This document shows, one piece after another, positions 16,701 to 23,134 of a stretch of 24,220 bases of DNA. The notes under the pieces are model-generated. The model did not search any database. It saw only the letters and a program-made list of their open reading frames with translations, and was not told the DNA's origin. This DNA comes from DATLFQ01 sp035540915 (GTDB taxonomy: Bacteria; Actinomycetota; Acidimicrobiia; Acidimicrobiales; GCA-2861595): the NCBI GenBank assembly GCA_035540915.1, contig DATLFQ010000200.1, forward strand, positions 1 through 24,220, given 5' to 3'. A program made the translations under genes and the position numbers. Every line of letters starts with the position of its first letter. Positions within the stretch are counted from its first letter, which is position 1.

Positions 16701-19700
16701 ACATGTTCAAGGCGAGGGCGGAGACCATCGACGTCGGCCAGGAGTACAAGCTCAAGGTCTGGCGAGCCGACCAGGCCGAGCCTGGTACCTGGAACCTCCA
16801 GACGCGCCAGGCGCTCACCGACCCCGACGCCGGCTCTCTCCTGCTCGTGGCCCACCACGTCGATGCCAGCTTCGGCAACGTCTCGGTGTCCGCCCTGCCG
16901 ACCGAGGCCCCCCAGATCACGCCGGCCAGCGGCACCTACGAGGGCTCGGTCCCGATCTCGATGTCCTCGAGCACCGCCGGGGCGACGATCCGCTACACGA
17001 CCGACGGCACGAACCCGACCAACACCTCCACCGTCTACACGGGGCCGTTCAGCATCTCGGCCAGCGCGACCATCAAGGCCCAGGCCTTCCGGGCCGGCCG
17101 CGACCCCAGCACGGTGAGCAGCGCGACCTACACCATCACGGCCGCGACCCGCCGCTCGACGGGGCTGGCCGCGCTGTACGAGTTCGAGGAAGGCACCGGG
17201 ACGACGGTGGCCGACACCTCGGGCGTCGGCACCGCCCTGCCCCTGACCGTCGCCAACGGTTCGGCCGTGCGATGGGTCGACGGCGGACTGATCCTCGAGT
17301 CGCCCACCAGCATCACGTCGGCGGCCGCGGCGTCGAAGATCTCGAGCCCCGCCAAGACCGCCAAGGCCGTCACGGTCGAGGGCTGGGTCGGTCCGGCCAA
17401 CCTCACCCAGACCGGCCCGGCGCAGATCGCCGCCATATCCAAGGACTCGAGCAACCGCAACGTGGCCCTGGGCCAGGCAGCCACCGCCTGGGACGGCCGC
17501 GTCCGCACGTCGGCGACCGCCGCCGCCGGGGCGGCGACCACGACCCCGAACGGGTCGGCCACGACCAACCTCCGCCACGTCGTCTTCGTGCGGGAGAGCG
17601 GCGGGGCGACGCGCCTGTACGTCGACGGCGTCCTGTCGGCCTCGGGCTCGGCGGGCGGCGACCTGTCGACCTGGGACACCAGCAGCTACCGCCTCATCCT
17701 GGGCAACGAGTTCGGTGGTGCCCGCCCATGGCTGGGCGAGTTCCAGCTCGTCGCCTTCTACAGCCGGGCCCTGTCGGCCACCGACGTGAGCGCCAACTAC
17801 GGCGCCGGTCCATCCAACAAGGGGCTGGTCAACCGGGCGCCGAACGTGAGCGCCGGTGCCGACCAGGAAATCCTCACCACCGAGGCGGCGTCCCTCGACG
17901 GGACGGTGAGCGACGACGGCCGTCCCAACCCGCCCGGGACGACCAGCTCGGCGTGGACGGTCGTCACCGGCCCGGGCACGGTCACCTTCGCCAGCGCCTC
18001 GTCCACCGACACCACCGCCACCTTCTCGGCCGCCGGCACCTACGTCCTGCGCCTCACCGCCGGCGACGGCGCCCTGTCGGCCAGCGACGACGTGACCGTC
18101 ACTGTGGTCACCGCCGACACCCCGGTGGCCACGCCGACCATCGACCCCAGCGGAGGCACCCACGCCGGCTCGGTGACAGTGTCGCTCGCCACGGTCACGC
18201 CCGGCTCCACCATCCGCTACACCACCGACGGCACCGACCCCACGAGCACCTCGACCGCCTACAGCGCGCCGTTCGTGCTGGGGACGGCGGGGGTCACCAC
18301 CGTCAAGGCCCGGGCGTTCAAGTCCGGCCGCCCCGACAGCGCCATCGCCAGCGCCGTCTTCACCATCACCGAGCCGCCGCGGGTCACCGACGGCCTGCGG
18401 GCGCTGTACGAGTTCAACGAGGGAACGGGCTCCACCGTCACCGACACCTCGGGGGTGGGCACTGCGCTGAACCTGACGGTCCAAGACCCAAGCCGGACCA
18501 CCTGGACCGCCGGCGGCCTGCGGGTGGACAGTGCCACCGAGATCACCTCCACCGGTTCGGCGAAGATCAGCGACGCCGTGCGGTCGAGCAACGCCGTGAC
18601 CCTCGAAGCCTGGATCACGCCGGCCAACACCAGCCAGACCGGGCCGGCCCGGATAGCCGGCATCTCGGTGGACCTGTCGAACCGCAACGTGATGCTCGGG
18701 CAGGCCACGTCCGCCTACAGCTCCCGGGTCCGCACCACCACCTTGGGCAGCAACGGCACGCCCACGGTCCAGACGGCGTCGGGCGCGGTCACCACGGCGC
18801 TCCAGCACGTGGTGGTGACCCGTGACACGGCGGGCTCGTCCCGCATCTACGTCGACGGGACGCTGCGCCAGACCGGCTCCGCCGGCGGCGACCTCTCCAC
18901 CTGGAACTCGACCTACCCGGTGGTCCTCGCCCGCGAGCTGACCGACAACTACCCCTGGCTCGGCACCTTCCACCTGATCGCCTTCTACGCCAAGGCGCTC
19001 TCGGGCACCGAGATCGAGCAGAACTTCACCGCCGGCCCCGACGGGACGGCCGGCGGTCCGGCCACCAACGCCGCCCCGACGGTGAGCGCCGGTGCCGACC
19101 AGGAGATCGTCCTGCCCAACGCGGCCTCCCTGGACGGCACGGTCACCGACGACGGGCTGCCGAACCCGCCGGGGGTCACCACGGTGGCGTGGACCACGGT
19201 CAGCGGCCCGGGCACGGTCACCTTCGCCAGCGCCTCGTCCACCGACACAACCGCCAGCTTCTCGGCCGCGGGAACCTACGTCCTGCGCCTCTCGGCCAGC
19301 GACGGCACCCTGTCGGCCAGCGACGACGTGACCGTCACGGTCATCGCGGCCGACACCCCGGTGGCCACCCCGACCATCGACCCCAACGGAGGGACCCACG
19401 CCGGCTCCGTGACAGTGTCGCTGGCCACCACCACCACCGGCGCCACGATCCGCTACACCACCGACGGCACCGACCCCACGAGCACCTCGACCGCCTACAG
19501 CGCGCCGTTCACCCTGGGCGAGGGCAGCCACACCGTGAAGGCCCGGGCGTTCAAGTCCGGCCGACCCGACAGCGCCATCGCCAGCGCCGTGTTCACGGTC
19601 ACTGCCTCGCCCCGGGTCACCACCGGGCTGGCCGCGCTCTACGAGTTCAACGAGGGAACAGGATCCACCGTCACCGACACCTCCGGTGTCGGCACGCCGC

Positions 19701-21571
19701 TCGACCTGGCAGTGGCCGACCCGGCGAACGTCAGCTGGATCACCGGCGGGCTGCGGGTCAACTCCTCGACCATCATCTCGTCGGCGGCCGGGGCGGCCAA
19801 GGTTTCCGACGCGGTGAAAGCGGCCAACGCCGTGACCGTCGAGGCCTGGATCAAGCCGGCCAACACCACTCAGACCGGCCCGGCCCGCATCGCCACCATC
19901 TCCGCCGACACCCTCAACCGCAACGTGACCCTCGGCCAGGCCGCGTCGGCCTACGACGGCCGGGTGCGGACCACCACGCTGGGCGTCAACGGGTCGCCGA
20001 GCACCCAGACGGCGTCGGGCGCGGCGACCACCGCCCTGCAGCACGTGGTCATGGCCCGCGACAGCGCCGGTACGATCCGGATCTACGTCGGAGGCGCGCT
20101 GGTCCAGAGCGGCACCGCCGGCGGCACCCTGGGCAACTGGGACTCGACCTACCGCCTGGCGCTGGCCGACGAGATCGGTGGAAGCCGACCGTGGCTGGGC
20201 GAGTACCACCTGGTCGCCTTCTACGCCAAGGCGCTCTCGGCCGCAGAGGTGAGCCAGAACCTCACCGCCGGTCCCGGCGCTGCCTCGACCGCCACGTCGA
20301 CCACGAACGCGGCCCCGTCGGTCAGCGCCGGCCCCGACCAGACGGTCGTGCTGCCGGCGTCGGCCAACCTGGACGGCACCGTCACCGACGACGGCCTGCC
20401 CAACCCGCCCGGAGCCACCACGACGGCGTGGACCAAGGTCAGCGGCCCGGGCACGGTGACCTTCGGCTCGGCCAGCGCCACCGACACCACGGCCAGCTTC
20501 TCGGCCGCCGGCACCTACGTCCTGCGCCTGACCGCCGACGACGGCGCCCTGTCGGCCAGCGACGACGTGACGGTGGTGGTCTCGACGTCGACGGCGAACG
20601 CGGCCCCGACGGTCAGCGCCGGGCCGGACCAGACGATCGTCCTGCCGTCGTCGGCGACGCTCGACGGCACCGTCACCGACGACGGACTGCCCAACCCGCC
20701 GGCGGCCACCACGACGGCGTGGACCAAGGTCAGCGGCCCGGGCACCGTGACCTTCGGCTCGGCCAGCGCCACCGACACGACGGCCAGCTTCTCGGCCGCC
20801 GGCACCTACGTCCTGCGCCTGACGGCCAACGACGGCGCCCTGTCCGCCAGCGACGACGTGACGGTGGTGGTCTCGACGTCGTCGACCACGCCGTCCCGGC
20901 TGGCGAACGGCGTTCAGGCCCTGTACACGTTCGAGGCTGGCTCGGGCAGCACCGTCGCCGACGTCTCCGGCGTCGGTACACCACTCGACCTCACGATCGC
21001 CGATCCGTCGAAGGTCTCCTGGCTGCCCGGGGGCGGCCTGGCCGTGAACAGCTCGACGATGATCAAGTCGGCCGCCCCGGCGGCCAAGATCACCGACGCC
21101 CTGAAGGCCAGCAACGCGCTGACCGTCGAGGCGTGGGTCAAGCCGGCGAACACGACCCAGGACGGCCCTGCGCGGATCGCCTCGATCTCAGCCGGCACAT
21201 TGAACCGCAACGTCACTCTGGGGCAGTCGGCCTCCGCCTGGAACATCCGCCTGCGCACCTCCTCGGCCGACAGCGACGCCAACGGTCGCCCCGCGACCGT
21301 GACGCCCACCGGAACGGCCACGACCGCGCTGCACCACGTCGTCTACACGCGGGACGCGGCGGGCAACGTCAACGTGTACGTCGACGGCGTGCTCCGGGCG
21401 AGCGGGACCGTCGGTGGCAACCTGTCGAACTGGGACAGCGCATACCAGTTGGTGCTCGCCAACGAGACCACCGGGGATCGACCATTCCTCGGCGAATTGC
21501 ACCTGGTCGCCTTCTGGAACCGGGCACTGGCCGCCAGCGAGGTGCAGCAGAACTTCTCGGCGGGCGTCTGA
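10751..21571 (+). CDS. Giant secreted multidomain protein (Ig, DUF2341, DUF1349, FnIII, CHB_HEX_C, LamG, PKD)
   Basis: About 3606 residues, one uninterrupted frame. The start ATG 10751 has TGGAGG at 10735-10740 and is followed by a clear signal peptide (1-33). Domains, judged by eye: two unassigned beta-rich regions (40-330, 325-445); Ig-like (450-533); DUF2341-like (540-657, WFDTRWDYRVPI); unassigned (660-920); three DUF1349/ConA-like units starting at 925, 1220 and 1523, with FnIII-like domains after the first two; an unassigned region containing QRWVNVLGRITDPNGI, then a jelly-roll-like region (to 2048); then CHB_HEX_C-like (2051), LamG-like (2137), PKD-like (2361), CHB (2456), LamG (2547), PKD (2772), CHB (2868), LamG (2958), PKD (3185), PKD (3281), LamG (3386-3606). 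The six cysteines I can find form three likely pairs (C57/C77 and one pair bracketing each FnIII-like domain). No C-terminal helix or LPxTG-type signal is present. Likely a surface or matrix protein that binds the polysaccharide made by the neighbours; an enzymatic role in residues 660-920 cannot be excluded. Confidence 0.85.
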   Translation: MNRSRRGGVALLIAGLLAPTLAGIPLAGPAAAGIHRAGSEVTYKEYWVPHSQFTAGCPEHGEEKPAGNVFYFEPGPCAKSVNLEIPDNAANALKAEIYIDLWRNHDDRSARFQVNGGVVRTPNVGSDWSRTPYVGDIPLTELRQGTNTFTFTANSGRYHVHDIAVRIYHDATRPLVAGSGSDVVPPDAKLTKITAGGVAFDPAVGGTLAVDDDKIRFDATASGAAYVEFHAFYDGFDEDANGVTADWHSFNRNNWNPGGLSAKATGGTIGHPGTATGTAPTVTWSLPHVPNQAGVKFKVRAVDAAGNVREAAGGVSADFTLARSQAVEVFRVTGFEDAGIYQGGTQPDVVHRTIDLPSNLDPASVSSALLVGTFWQNPFISVNNNTAFTAFAGTEDVWNLSLRSLTPSELRPGANTLSYSHNPLQSKFGHFVERPGPMLLLRRTAPSGPPAIITEPTDATVEEGQIGTFSAAATGTEPLAYQWQRNGIAIGGATSSSYTTPPVTPADHGANYRVVVTNSAGTATSRDAQLSVLPTSAGDAPWFDTRWDYRVPISVGAGGHARTDKPVDLILNFTDLMRATDGGAGTFDPGSIRVVEVDGAGVVIDNDVPTQFDPSSNYNATTMARGNLVFLAEGPLAANGVRRFHVYFDKTGKSFTPPPVTPRVTLTEGATDQGQAAYRIATSQGEWYYHTSGGGFSSLNDANGNDWINWSTSSGSAGDFRGIPNLVPPAQGGYFHPGRTTSSTILLNKGPLKATFQSTSSDGLWRVIWEVYPTYATMVTVRLNGEHWFLYEGTPGGTLDTTNDTVTRSNGTTTSLGSSWTGDLVGDEWAYFSDVALNRSLFAANHTDDGAVDSYRQQNGQMTVFGFGRLDLTPYLRGVGRRYTVGLLDSTAVGATGAAVRAAYKDLAVAVGAAKFNGVFEGPFSDDFFGTTLDPRWRFVDPRGDVQLSLTGTNARVAVPAGQTHDLWTGRNFAPRLLQPVTNVGFEVEAKYESLPDAAFQSQGIVAQQDLNNLVRADVTHNGTSTRIFAASMVSGTATTRISTTIAGTNPIWLRLSRSGDTWTVRWSSNGTTFTNMGSFSHALTLTEVGPFVANHGTTSSNAPAFTGSLDYFWNTGLANPPDDARPPTPTDVVATPSGRGAVVTWATAVPADSKVDYGRTTSLGSVASAAALVTSHRIELFGLLCNTTYVYKVTSTNADGTRSSPLATFVTGVCPVIASDDFSSTTLHSRWSFVNPVGDATLSLTGTNAVISVPAGVNHDLWAGANRAPRLVQEGPVGDFEVEAKFESAVTQRFQVQGIVVEQGLDDFLRVDVHHDGTGWVAFAGRVAAGRGTTLASQRISALSATHQRLKRTGDTWTYSISGDGVTFSEVGSFNTAIDAGRLGPFVATVNETASLTPAFTSSVDFFFNTASPIVPEDGGAAGDTRPPVLSDVSATAGAQTATVTWATDEPASSRVEFGATTSYGATASSVTLVQSHRLDLVNLVCGRTYHFRAQSTDAAGNTGSSPDNTFQTAACQGGPVSDDFSSGVIDPNVWTFVNPVGDAALSTINRAARISLPSGVSHNITSSTDNRAPRLLQAFPNTDFSVEVKFDSPVTKRSQIQGLIFEQDGANLVRFDASHNGTATQLFVGRLASGSLATRKQTSVPLTAPMWLRAARAGTNWSFSYSTDGSTFTDFHTMSETIDIHRLGFFAGNHHPTTSSIPAFAAQADYFFNTASPIVPEDGGAADATTNIDAWYGLQQVFGKLGQPQRWVNVLGRITDPNGISAVAWSLAGGAFQALTLGADLRRLAEPGDFVIEIDRATLVAGLNKVLIRVVNALGSTVDQLIDVDYTPDTVWPLPYNIDWSTVTSVADVAQVVDGKWRVENGALRTTQIGYDRLVAIGDVTWRDYEATVPITINSVDTATGFRSPSNGPGIGVILRWTGHIAEDSSQPRWGFKRALGAIAWYRYRTDTLGDRLQLTDENGAVAADDTSGLKLTPGVRYMFKARAETIDVGQEYKLKVWRADQAEPGTWNLQTRQALTDPDAGSLLLVAHHVDASFGNVSVSALPTEAPQITPASGTYEGSVPISMSSSTAGATIRYTTDGTNPTNTSTVYTGPFSISASATIKAQAFRAGRDPSTVSSATYTITAATRRSTGLAALYEFEEGTGTTVADTSGVGTALPLTVANGSAVRWVDGGLILESPTSITSAAAASKISSPAKTAKAVTVEGWVGPANLTQTGPAQIAAISKDSSNRNVALGQAATAWDGRVRTSATAAAGAATTTPNGSATTNLRHVVFVRESGGATRLYVDGVLSASGSAGGDLSTWDTSSYRLILGNEFGGARPWLGEFQLVAFYSRALSATDVSANYGAGPSNKGLVNRAPNVSAGADQEILTTEAASLDGTVSDDGRPNPPGTTSSAWTVVTGPGTVTFASASSTDTTATFSAAGTYVLRLTAGDGALSASDDVTVTVVTADTPVATPTIDPSGGTHAGSVTVSLATVTPGSTIRYTTDGTDPTSTSTAYSAPFVLGTAGVTTVKARAFKSGRPDSAIASAVFTITEPPRVTDGLRALYEFNEGTGSTVTDTSGVGTALNLTVQDPSRTTWTAGGLRVDSATEITSTGSAKISDAVRSSNAVTLEAWITPANTSQTGPARIAGISVDLSNRNVMLGQATSAYSSRVRTTTLGSNGTPTVQTASGAVTTALQHVVVTRDTAGSSRIYVDGTLRQTGSAGGDLSTWNSTYPVVLARELTDNYPWLGTFHLIAFYAKALSGTEIEQNFTAGPDGTAGGPATNAAPTVSAGADQEIVLPNAASLDGTVTDDGLPNPPGVTTVAWTTVSGPGTVTFASASSTDTTASFSAAGTYVLRLSASDGTLSASDDVTVTVIAADTPVATPTIDPNGGTHAGSVTVSLATTTTGATIRYTTDGTDPTSTSTAYSAPFTLGEGSHTVKARAFKSGRPDSAIASAVFTVTASPRVTTGLAALYEFNEGTGSTVTDTSGVGTPLDLAVADPANVSWITGGLRVNSSTIISSAAGAAKVSDAVKAANAVTVEAWIKPANTTQTGPARIATISADTLNRNVTLGQAASAYDGRVRTTTLGVNGSPSTQTASGAATTALQHVVMARDSAGTIRIYVGGALVQSGTAGGTLGNWDSTYRLALADEIGGSRPWLGEYHLVAFYAKALSAAEVSQNLTAGPGAASTATSTTNAAPSVSAGPDQTVVLPASANLDGTVTDDGLPNPPGATTTAWTKVSGPGTVTFGSASATDTTASFSAAGTYVLRLTADDGALSASDDVTVVVSTSTANAAPTVSAGPDQTIVLPSSATLDGTVTDDGLPNPPAATTTAWTKVSGPGTVTFGSASATDTTASFSAAGTYVLRLTANDGALSASDDVTVVVSTSSTTPSRLANGVQALYTFEAGSGSTVADVSGVGTPLDLTIADPSKVSWLPGGGLAVNSSTMIKSAAPAAKITDALKASNALTVEAWVKPANTTQDGPARIASISAGTLNRNVTLGQSASAWNIRLRTSSADSDANGRPATVTPTGTATTALHHVVYTRDAAGNVNVYVDGVLRASGTVGGNLSNWDSAYQLVLANETTGDRPFLGELHLVAFWNRALAASEVQQNFSAGV
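13520..15905 (+). repeat. Three DUF1349-like/FnIII-like units inside the giant protein gene
   Basis: Units begin with F-S-D-D-F, S-D-D-F and S-D-D-F at 13520, 14408 and 15317, giving a spacing of about 890-910 bases. Each reads SDDF..., a W(R/S/T)FV(D/N)P segment, an APRLxQ segment, a VEAK/VEVKF strand, a (V/I)QG(I/L) strand and an end in FFNT or FWNT. The first two are followed by FnIII-like domains with a T-W-A-T strand and one cysteine near each end. The linker FFNTASPIVPEDGGAA occurs twice, at about 14972-15020 and 15886-15935, with synonymous differences, so the copies have diverged at DNA level while the protein was kept. Confidence 0.75.
16901..20302 (+). repeat. Higher-order repeat of CHB_HEX_C, LamG and PKD domains, period about 1.23 kb
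   Basis: Three consecutive copies of the order CHB_HEX_C-like, LamG-like, PKD-like. LamG domains start at 17159, 18389 and 19622, so the period is 1230 then 1233 bases (410-411 residues). CHB copies share IRYTTDGT(N/D)PT and end in a T-I-T or T-V-T strand; LamG copies share ALYEF(E/N)EGTG, W(V/I)xPAN and RNVxLGQ; PKD copies share NPPG, GPGTVTF and GTYVLRL. CHB copies 2 and 3 and their flanking PKD domains are closer to each other than to copy 1, indicating expansion by unequal exchange within the gene. Confidence 0.8.
20303..20884 (+). repeat. Near-identical tandem 291-bp PKD duplication
   Basis: Two PKD-like domains lie head to tail, starting at 20303 and 20594 with an exact period of 291 bases (97 residues). 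From TDDGLPNPP to the VVVSTS end they are almost identical in protein and nearly so in DNA (for example both contain GTGGACCAAGGTCAGCGGCC). The few differences are mostly at third positions. This is the youngest duplication in the gene and the one most likely to vary in copy number between strains or to be misassembled. Confidence 0.85.
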
Positions 21572-21579
21572 GCCACCCC

Positions 21580-21608
21580 GCCGGCCCGTCGACCCTCGAC
21601 GGACCGGC
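21580..21608. terminator. Strong hairpin between two convergent genes
   Basis: GCCGG-C-CCGTCGA, loop CCC, TCGACGG-A-CCGGC: a 12-pair stem interrupted by one C/A mismatch, just after the giant gene's stop (21571) and 22 bases before the stop of the convergent GT4 gene. The position and the symmetry suit a terminator serving both strands. There is no T-run, so it would be an atypical intrinsic terminator of the kind often seen in high-GC bacteria. Confidence 0.55.
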
Positions 21609-21630
21609 GACCTCGACCTCCCGCCGACCT

Positions 21631-22875
21631 CTAGGGCCTGACGGAGCGGATCGCCCGGTACAGCTCCAGCGTGGCGGCCGCCTGCTGACCGGCCGGCGCG
21701 CGGTGGGGCCTGGGCAGTCGCGTCGTGAGAGCGCCGACGATGGCCTCGGTCCAGGCCGGCGCCGAGAGCGGAACCACCCGGCCCGCGTCGAACCGCGCCG
21801 TCTCGTCGGCCAGGGCGGGTGACGCCAGCACCGGCGTCCCGGCCACCACGGCGCGGTGGAGCACCGCGGAGTGGGCGCCGTGGATGTACGGGAGGAGCAC
21901 GACGTCCGCCGCCGCCGCCCACGCCAGGACGTCGCGGTCCTCCAGCCAGCCCAGCCGGGCCTCGACGCCGGGCAGCGCCAGCAGGCGGTCGAGGTCGGCG
22001 AACGTGTCGGGGACCGAGCCGGCGACCACCAGGCGGGCGTCGGGCCGCTGCTCCCGGACGCCGGGCCAGGCATCGGCCACGAGGCCGATGCCCTTGTAGG
22101 GCCGCAGGAGCCCCAGGACGAGGGCCACCGGACCGGGCCCGATACCCAGGGCCGCCCGCGCCGCCTCCCGGTCTGGCCCAAGCTCGGGCGGGAGGTCGGG
22201 GAGGATCATGTGGACGGGCCGGCCAGGCGTCGACGCGATCACGCGGGCGGCGGCCGTGCCGTGCACGACGACGTGGTCGACGAGGCGCCGGAGGGCAACT
22301 TCCCGGCGGTCGGCTCGCGTGTCCTGGTGGGCGATGGCATTGTGGACCGTCCGGACGACCGCCGCCCTTCGACGGCACCAGCGGACGAACACCAGGTCGA
22401 GCGGCCCGGCCACGGCGGTCTGGAGGTGGACGATGTCCGGATCGAGGCGCCGGACGGCGTAGACGACGGTGACGGCCCGAGCGGTCCAGGAGCGGATGGT
22501 CGCCGCCCGGCGCCGCAGGGGACCCCAGCCGGCAATCTGGACTCCCCAGCGGAGGTGGGGCAGCTCGGGCGCCCCGAGCGCCCGGCCGACCGGTGCGCAC
22601 AGCGCCACGTCGACGCCGTGCTGCCGTAGTCCGGCCACCAGGTTCGCGGTGTAGTTGGCGATGCCTCCACGATCGGAGCTGTCGATCATCAGCACCCGCA
22701 GACGCCGGGGGCCAGCCCGCCCGCCGGCCCCCACTGCGGAGGTCGGCGGGCGATCGGCCGCAACGAGCCGCGCCAGATTGTCCCTGCGGCGGACCGTCAC
22801 GACCGAGGCCTGGCTCTTTCGCCTGAGAAGCTTCAAGAGCGACGAAGTCCAGACCACTATGGCCGTGCCCCGCAT
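21631..22875 (-). CDS. Glycosyltransferase family 4 (GT-B fold) lacking a canonical E-x7-E
   Basis: A 414-residue sugar transferase. After a basic N-terminal extension (1-58) with a short hydrophobic patch, the fold starts with VLMIDSSDRGGIANYTANLV (61-80), including the acceptor-side GG loop. DIVHLQTAVAG (147-157) and VVRTVHNAIAHQD (173-185) follow. The donor half has LVLGLLRPYKGIGLV (252-266), RLVVAGSVPD (281-290), VVLLPYIHGAHSAVLHRAVV (325-344) and TPVLASPALAD (347-357). The position of the E-x7-E pair is occupied by G-A-H-S-A-V-L-H, as in a subgroup of GT4 enzymes that use a serine-type loop, so activity is plausible but atypical. ATG 22875 is preferred because AAGGAG lies 6 bases upstream; the frame is open to 23193 but that part looks non-coding. 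It is convergent with the giant gene and shares the RPYKG donor-site pattern with the GT4 at 2909-4090. Confidence 0.87.
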   Translation of the reverse strand: MRGTAIVVWTSSLLKLLRRKSQASVVTVRRRDNLARLVAADRPPTSAVGAGGRAGPRRLRVLMIDSSDRGGIANYTANLVAGLRQHGVDVALCAPVGRALGAPELPHLRWGVQIAGWGPLRRRAATIRSWTARAVTVVYAVRRLDPDIVHLQTAVAGPLDLVFVRWCRRRAAVVRTVHNAIAHQDTRADRREVALRRLVDHVVVHGTAAARVIASTPGRPVHMILPDLPPELGPDREAARAALGIGPGPVALVLGLLRPYKGIGLVADAWPGVREQRPDARLVVAGSVPDTFADLDRLLALPGVEARLGWLEDRDVLAWAAAADVVLLPYIHGAHSAVLHRAVVAGTPVLASPALADETARFDAGRVVPLSAPAWTEAIVGALTTRLPRPHRAPAGQQAAATLELYRAIRSVRP

Positions 22876-22914
22876 TCGCCGCTCCTTGTCAATGACGCTT
22901 CTCAGTTCACTCGG

Positions 22915-22930
22915 CACAACGCCTGTTGTG
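22915..22930. promoter_or_regulatory. Inverted repeat in the upstream region of the GT4 gene
   Basis: CACAAC-GCCT-GTTGTG is a perfect 6-base dyad with a 4-base centre, 39 bases upstream of the GT4 start codon. It sits in a locally AT-richer stretch that also holds an 11-base dyad (AAAGG-G-CCTTT, about 22939-22949). It could be an operator or a small leader hairpin; a TACACA sequence overlapping its edge on the minus strand could be part of a -10 element. No regulator is encoded nearby. Confidence 0.35.
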
Positions 22931-23134
22931 TAGAGAAAAAGGGCCTTTATTCGGCGCCTACGGGCGGTTCGACACCCTTGTCGGGTCTTGCGGACAGCGA
23001 GCGGGGAGGCCCCGATCGTCGAGGACGTTGGGCGGCACGGCGGCGTGCCGGTACGAGGGCCAGACGGCGGCACGCTCCCCGGGCACCGACGAGGAGCGCC
23101 CGAACCCGGCAGCGGGCACCGAAGGCGGATCGCA

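Noticed and set aside
15548..20209. A 1553-codon open frame on the minus strand inside the giant gene
   Set aside because: It is antisense to strongly repetitive, high-GC coding DNA whose codon bias removes stops from the opposite strand. Its product is low-complexity (G, R, V, D), has no recognisable domain, and simply mirrors the repeats.
16901..21571. The tandem repeats as a CRISPR array or DNA-level satellite
   Set aside because: The periods are multiples of three, the repeats are kept at protein level with synonymous changes, and all lie in one open frame.
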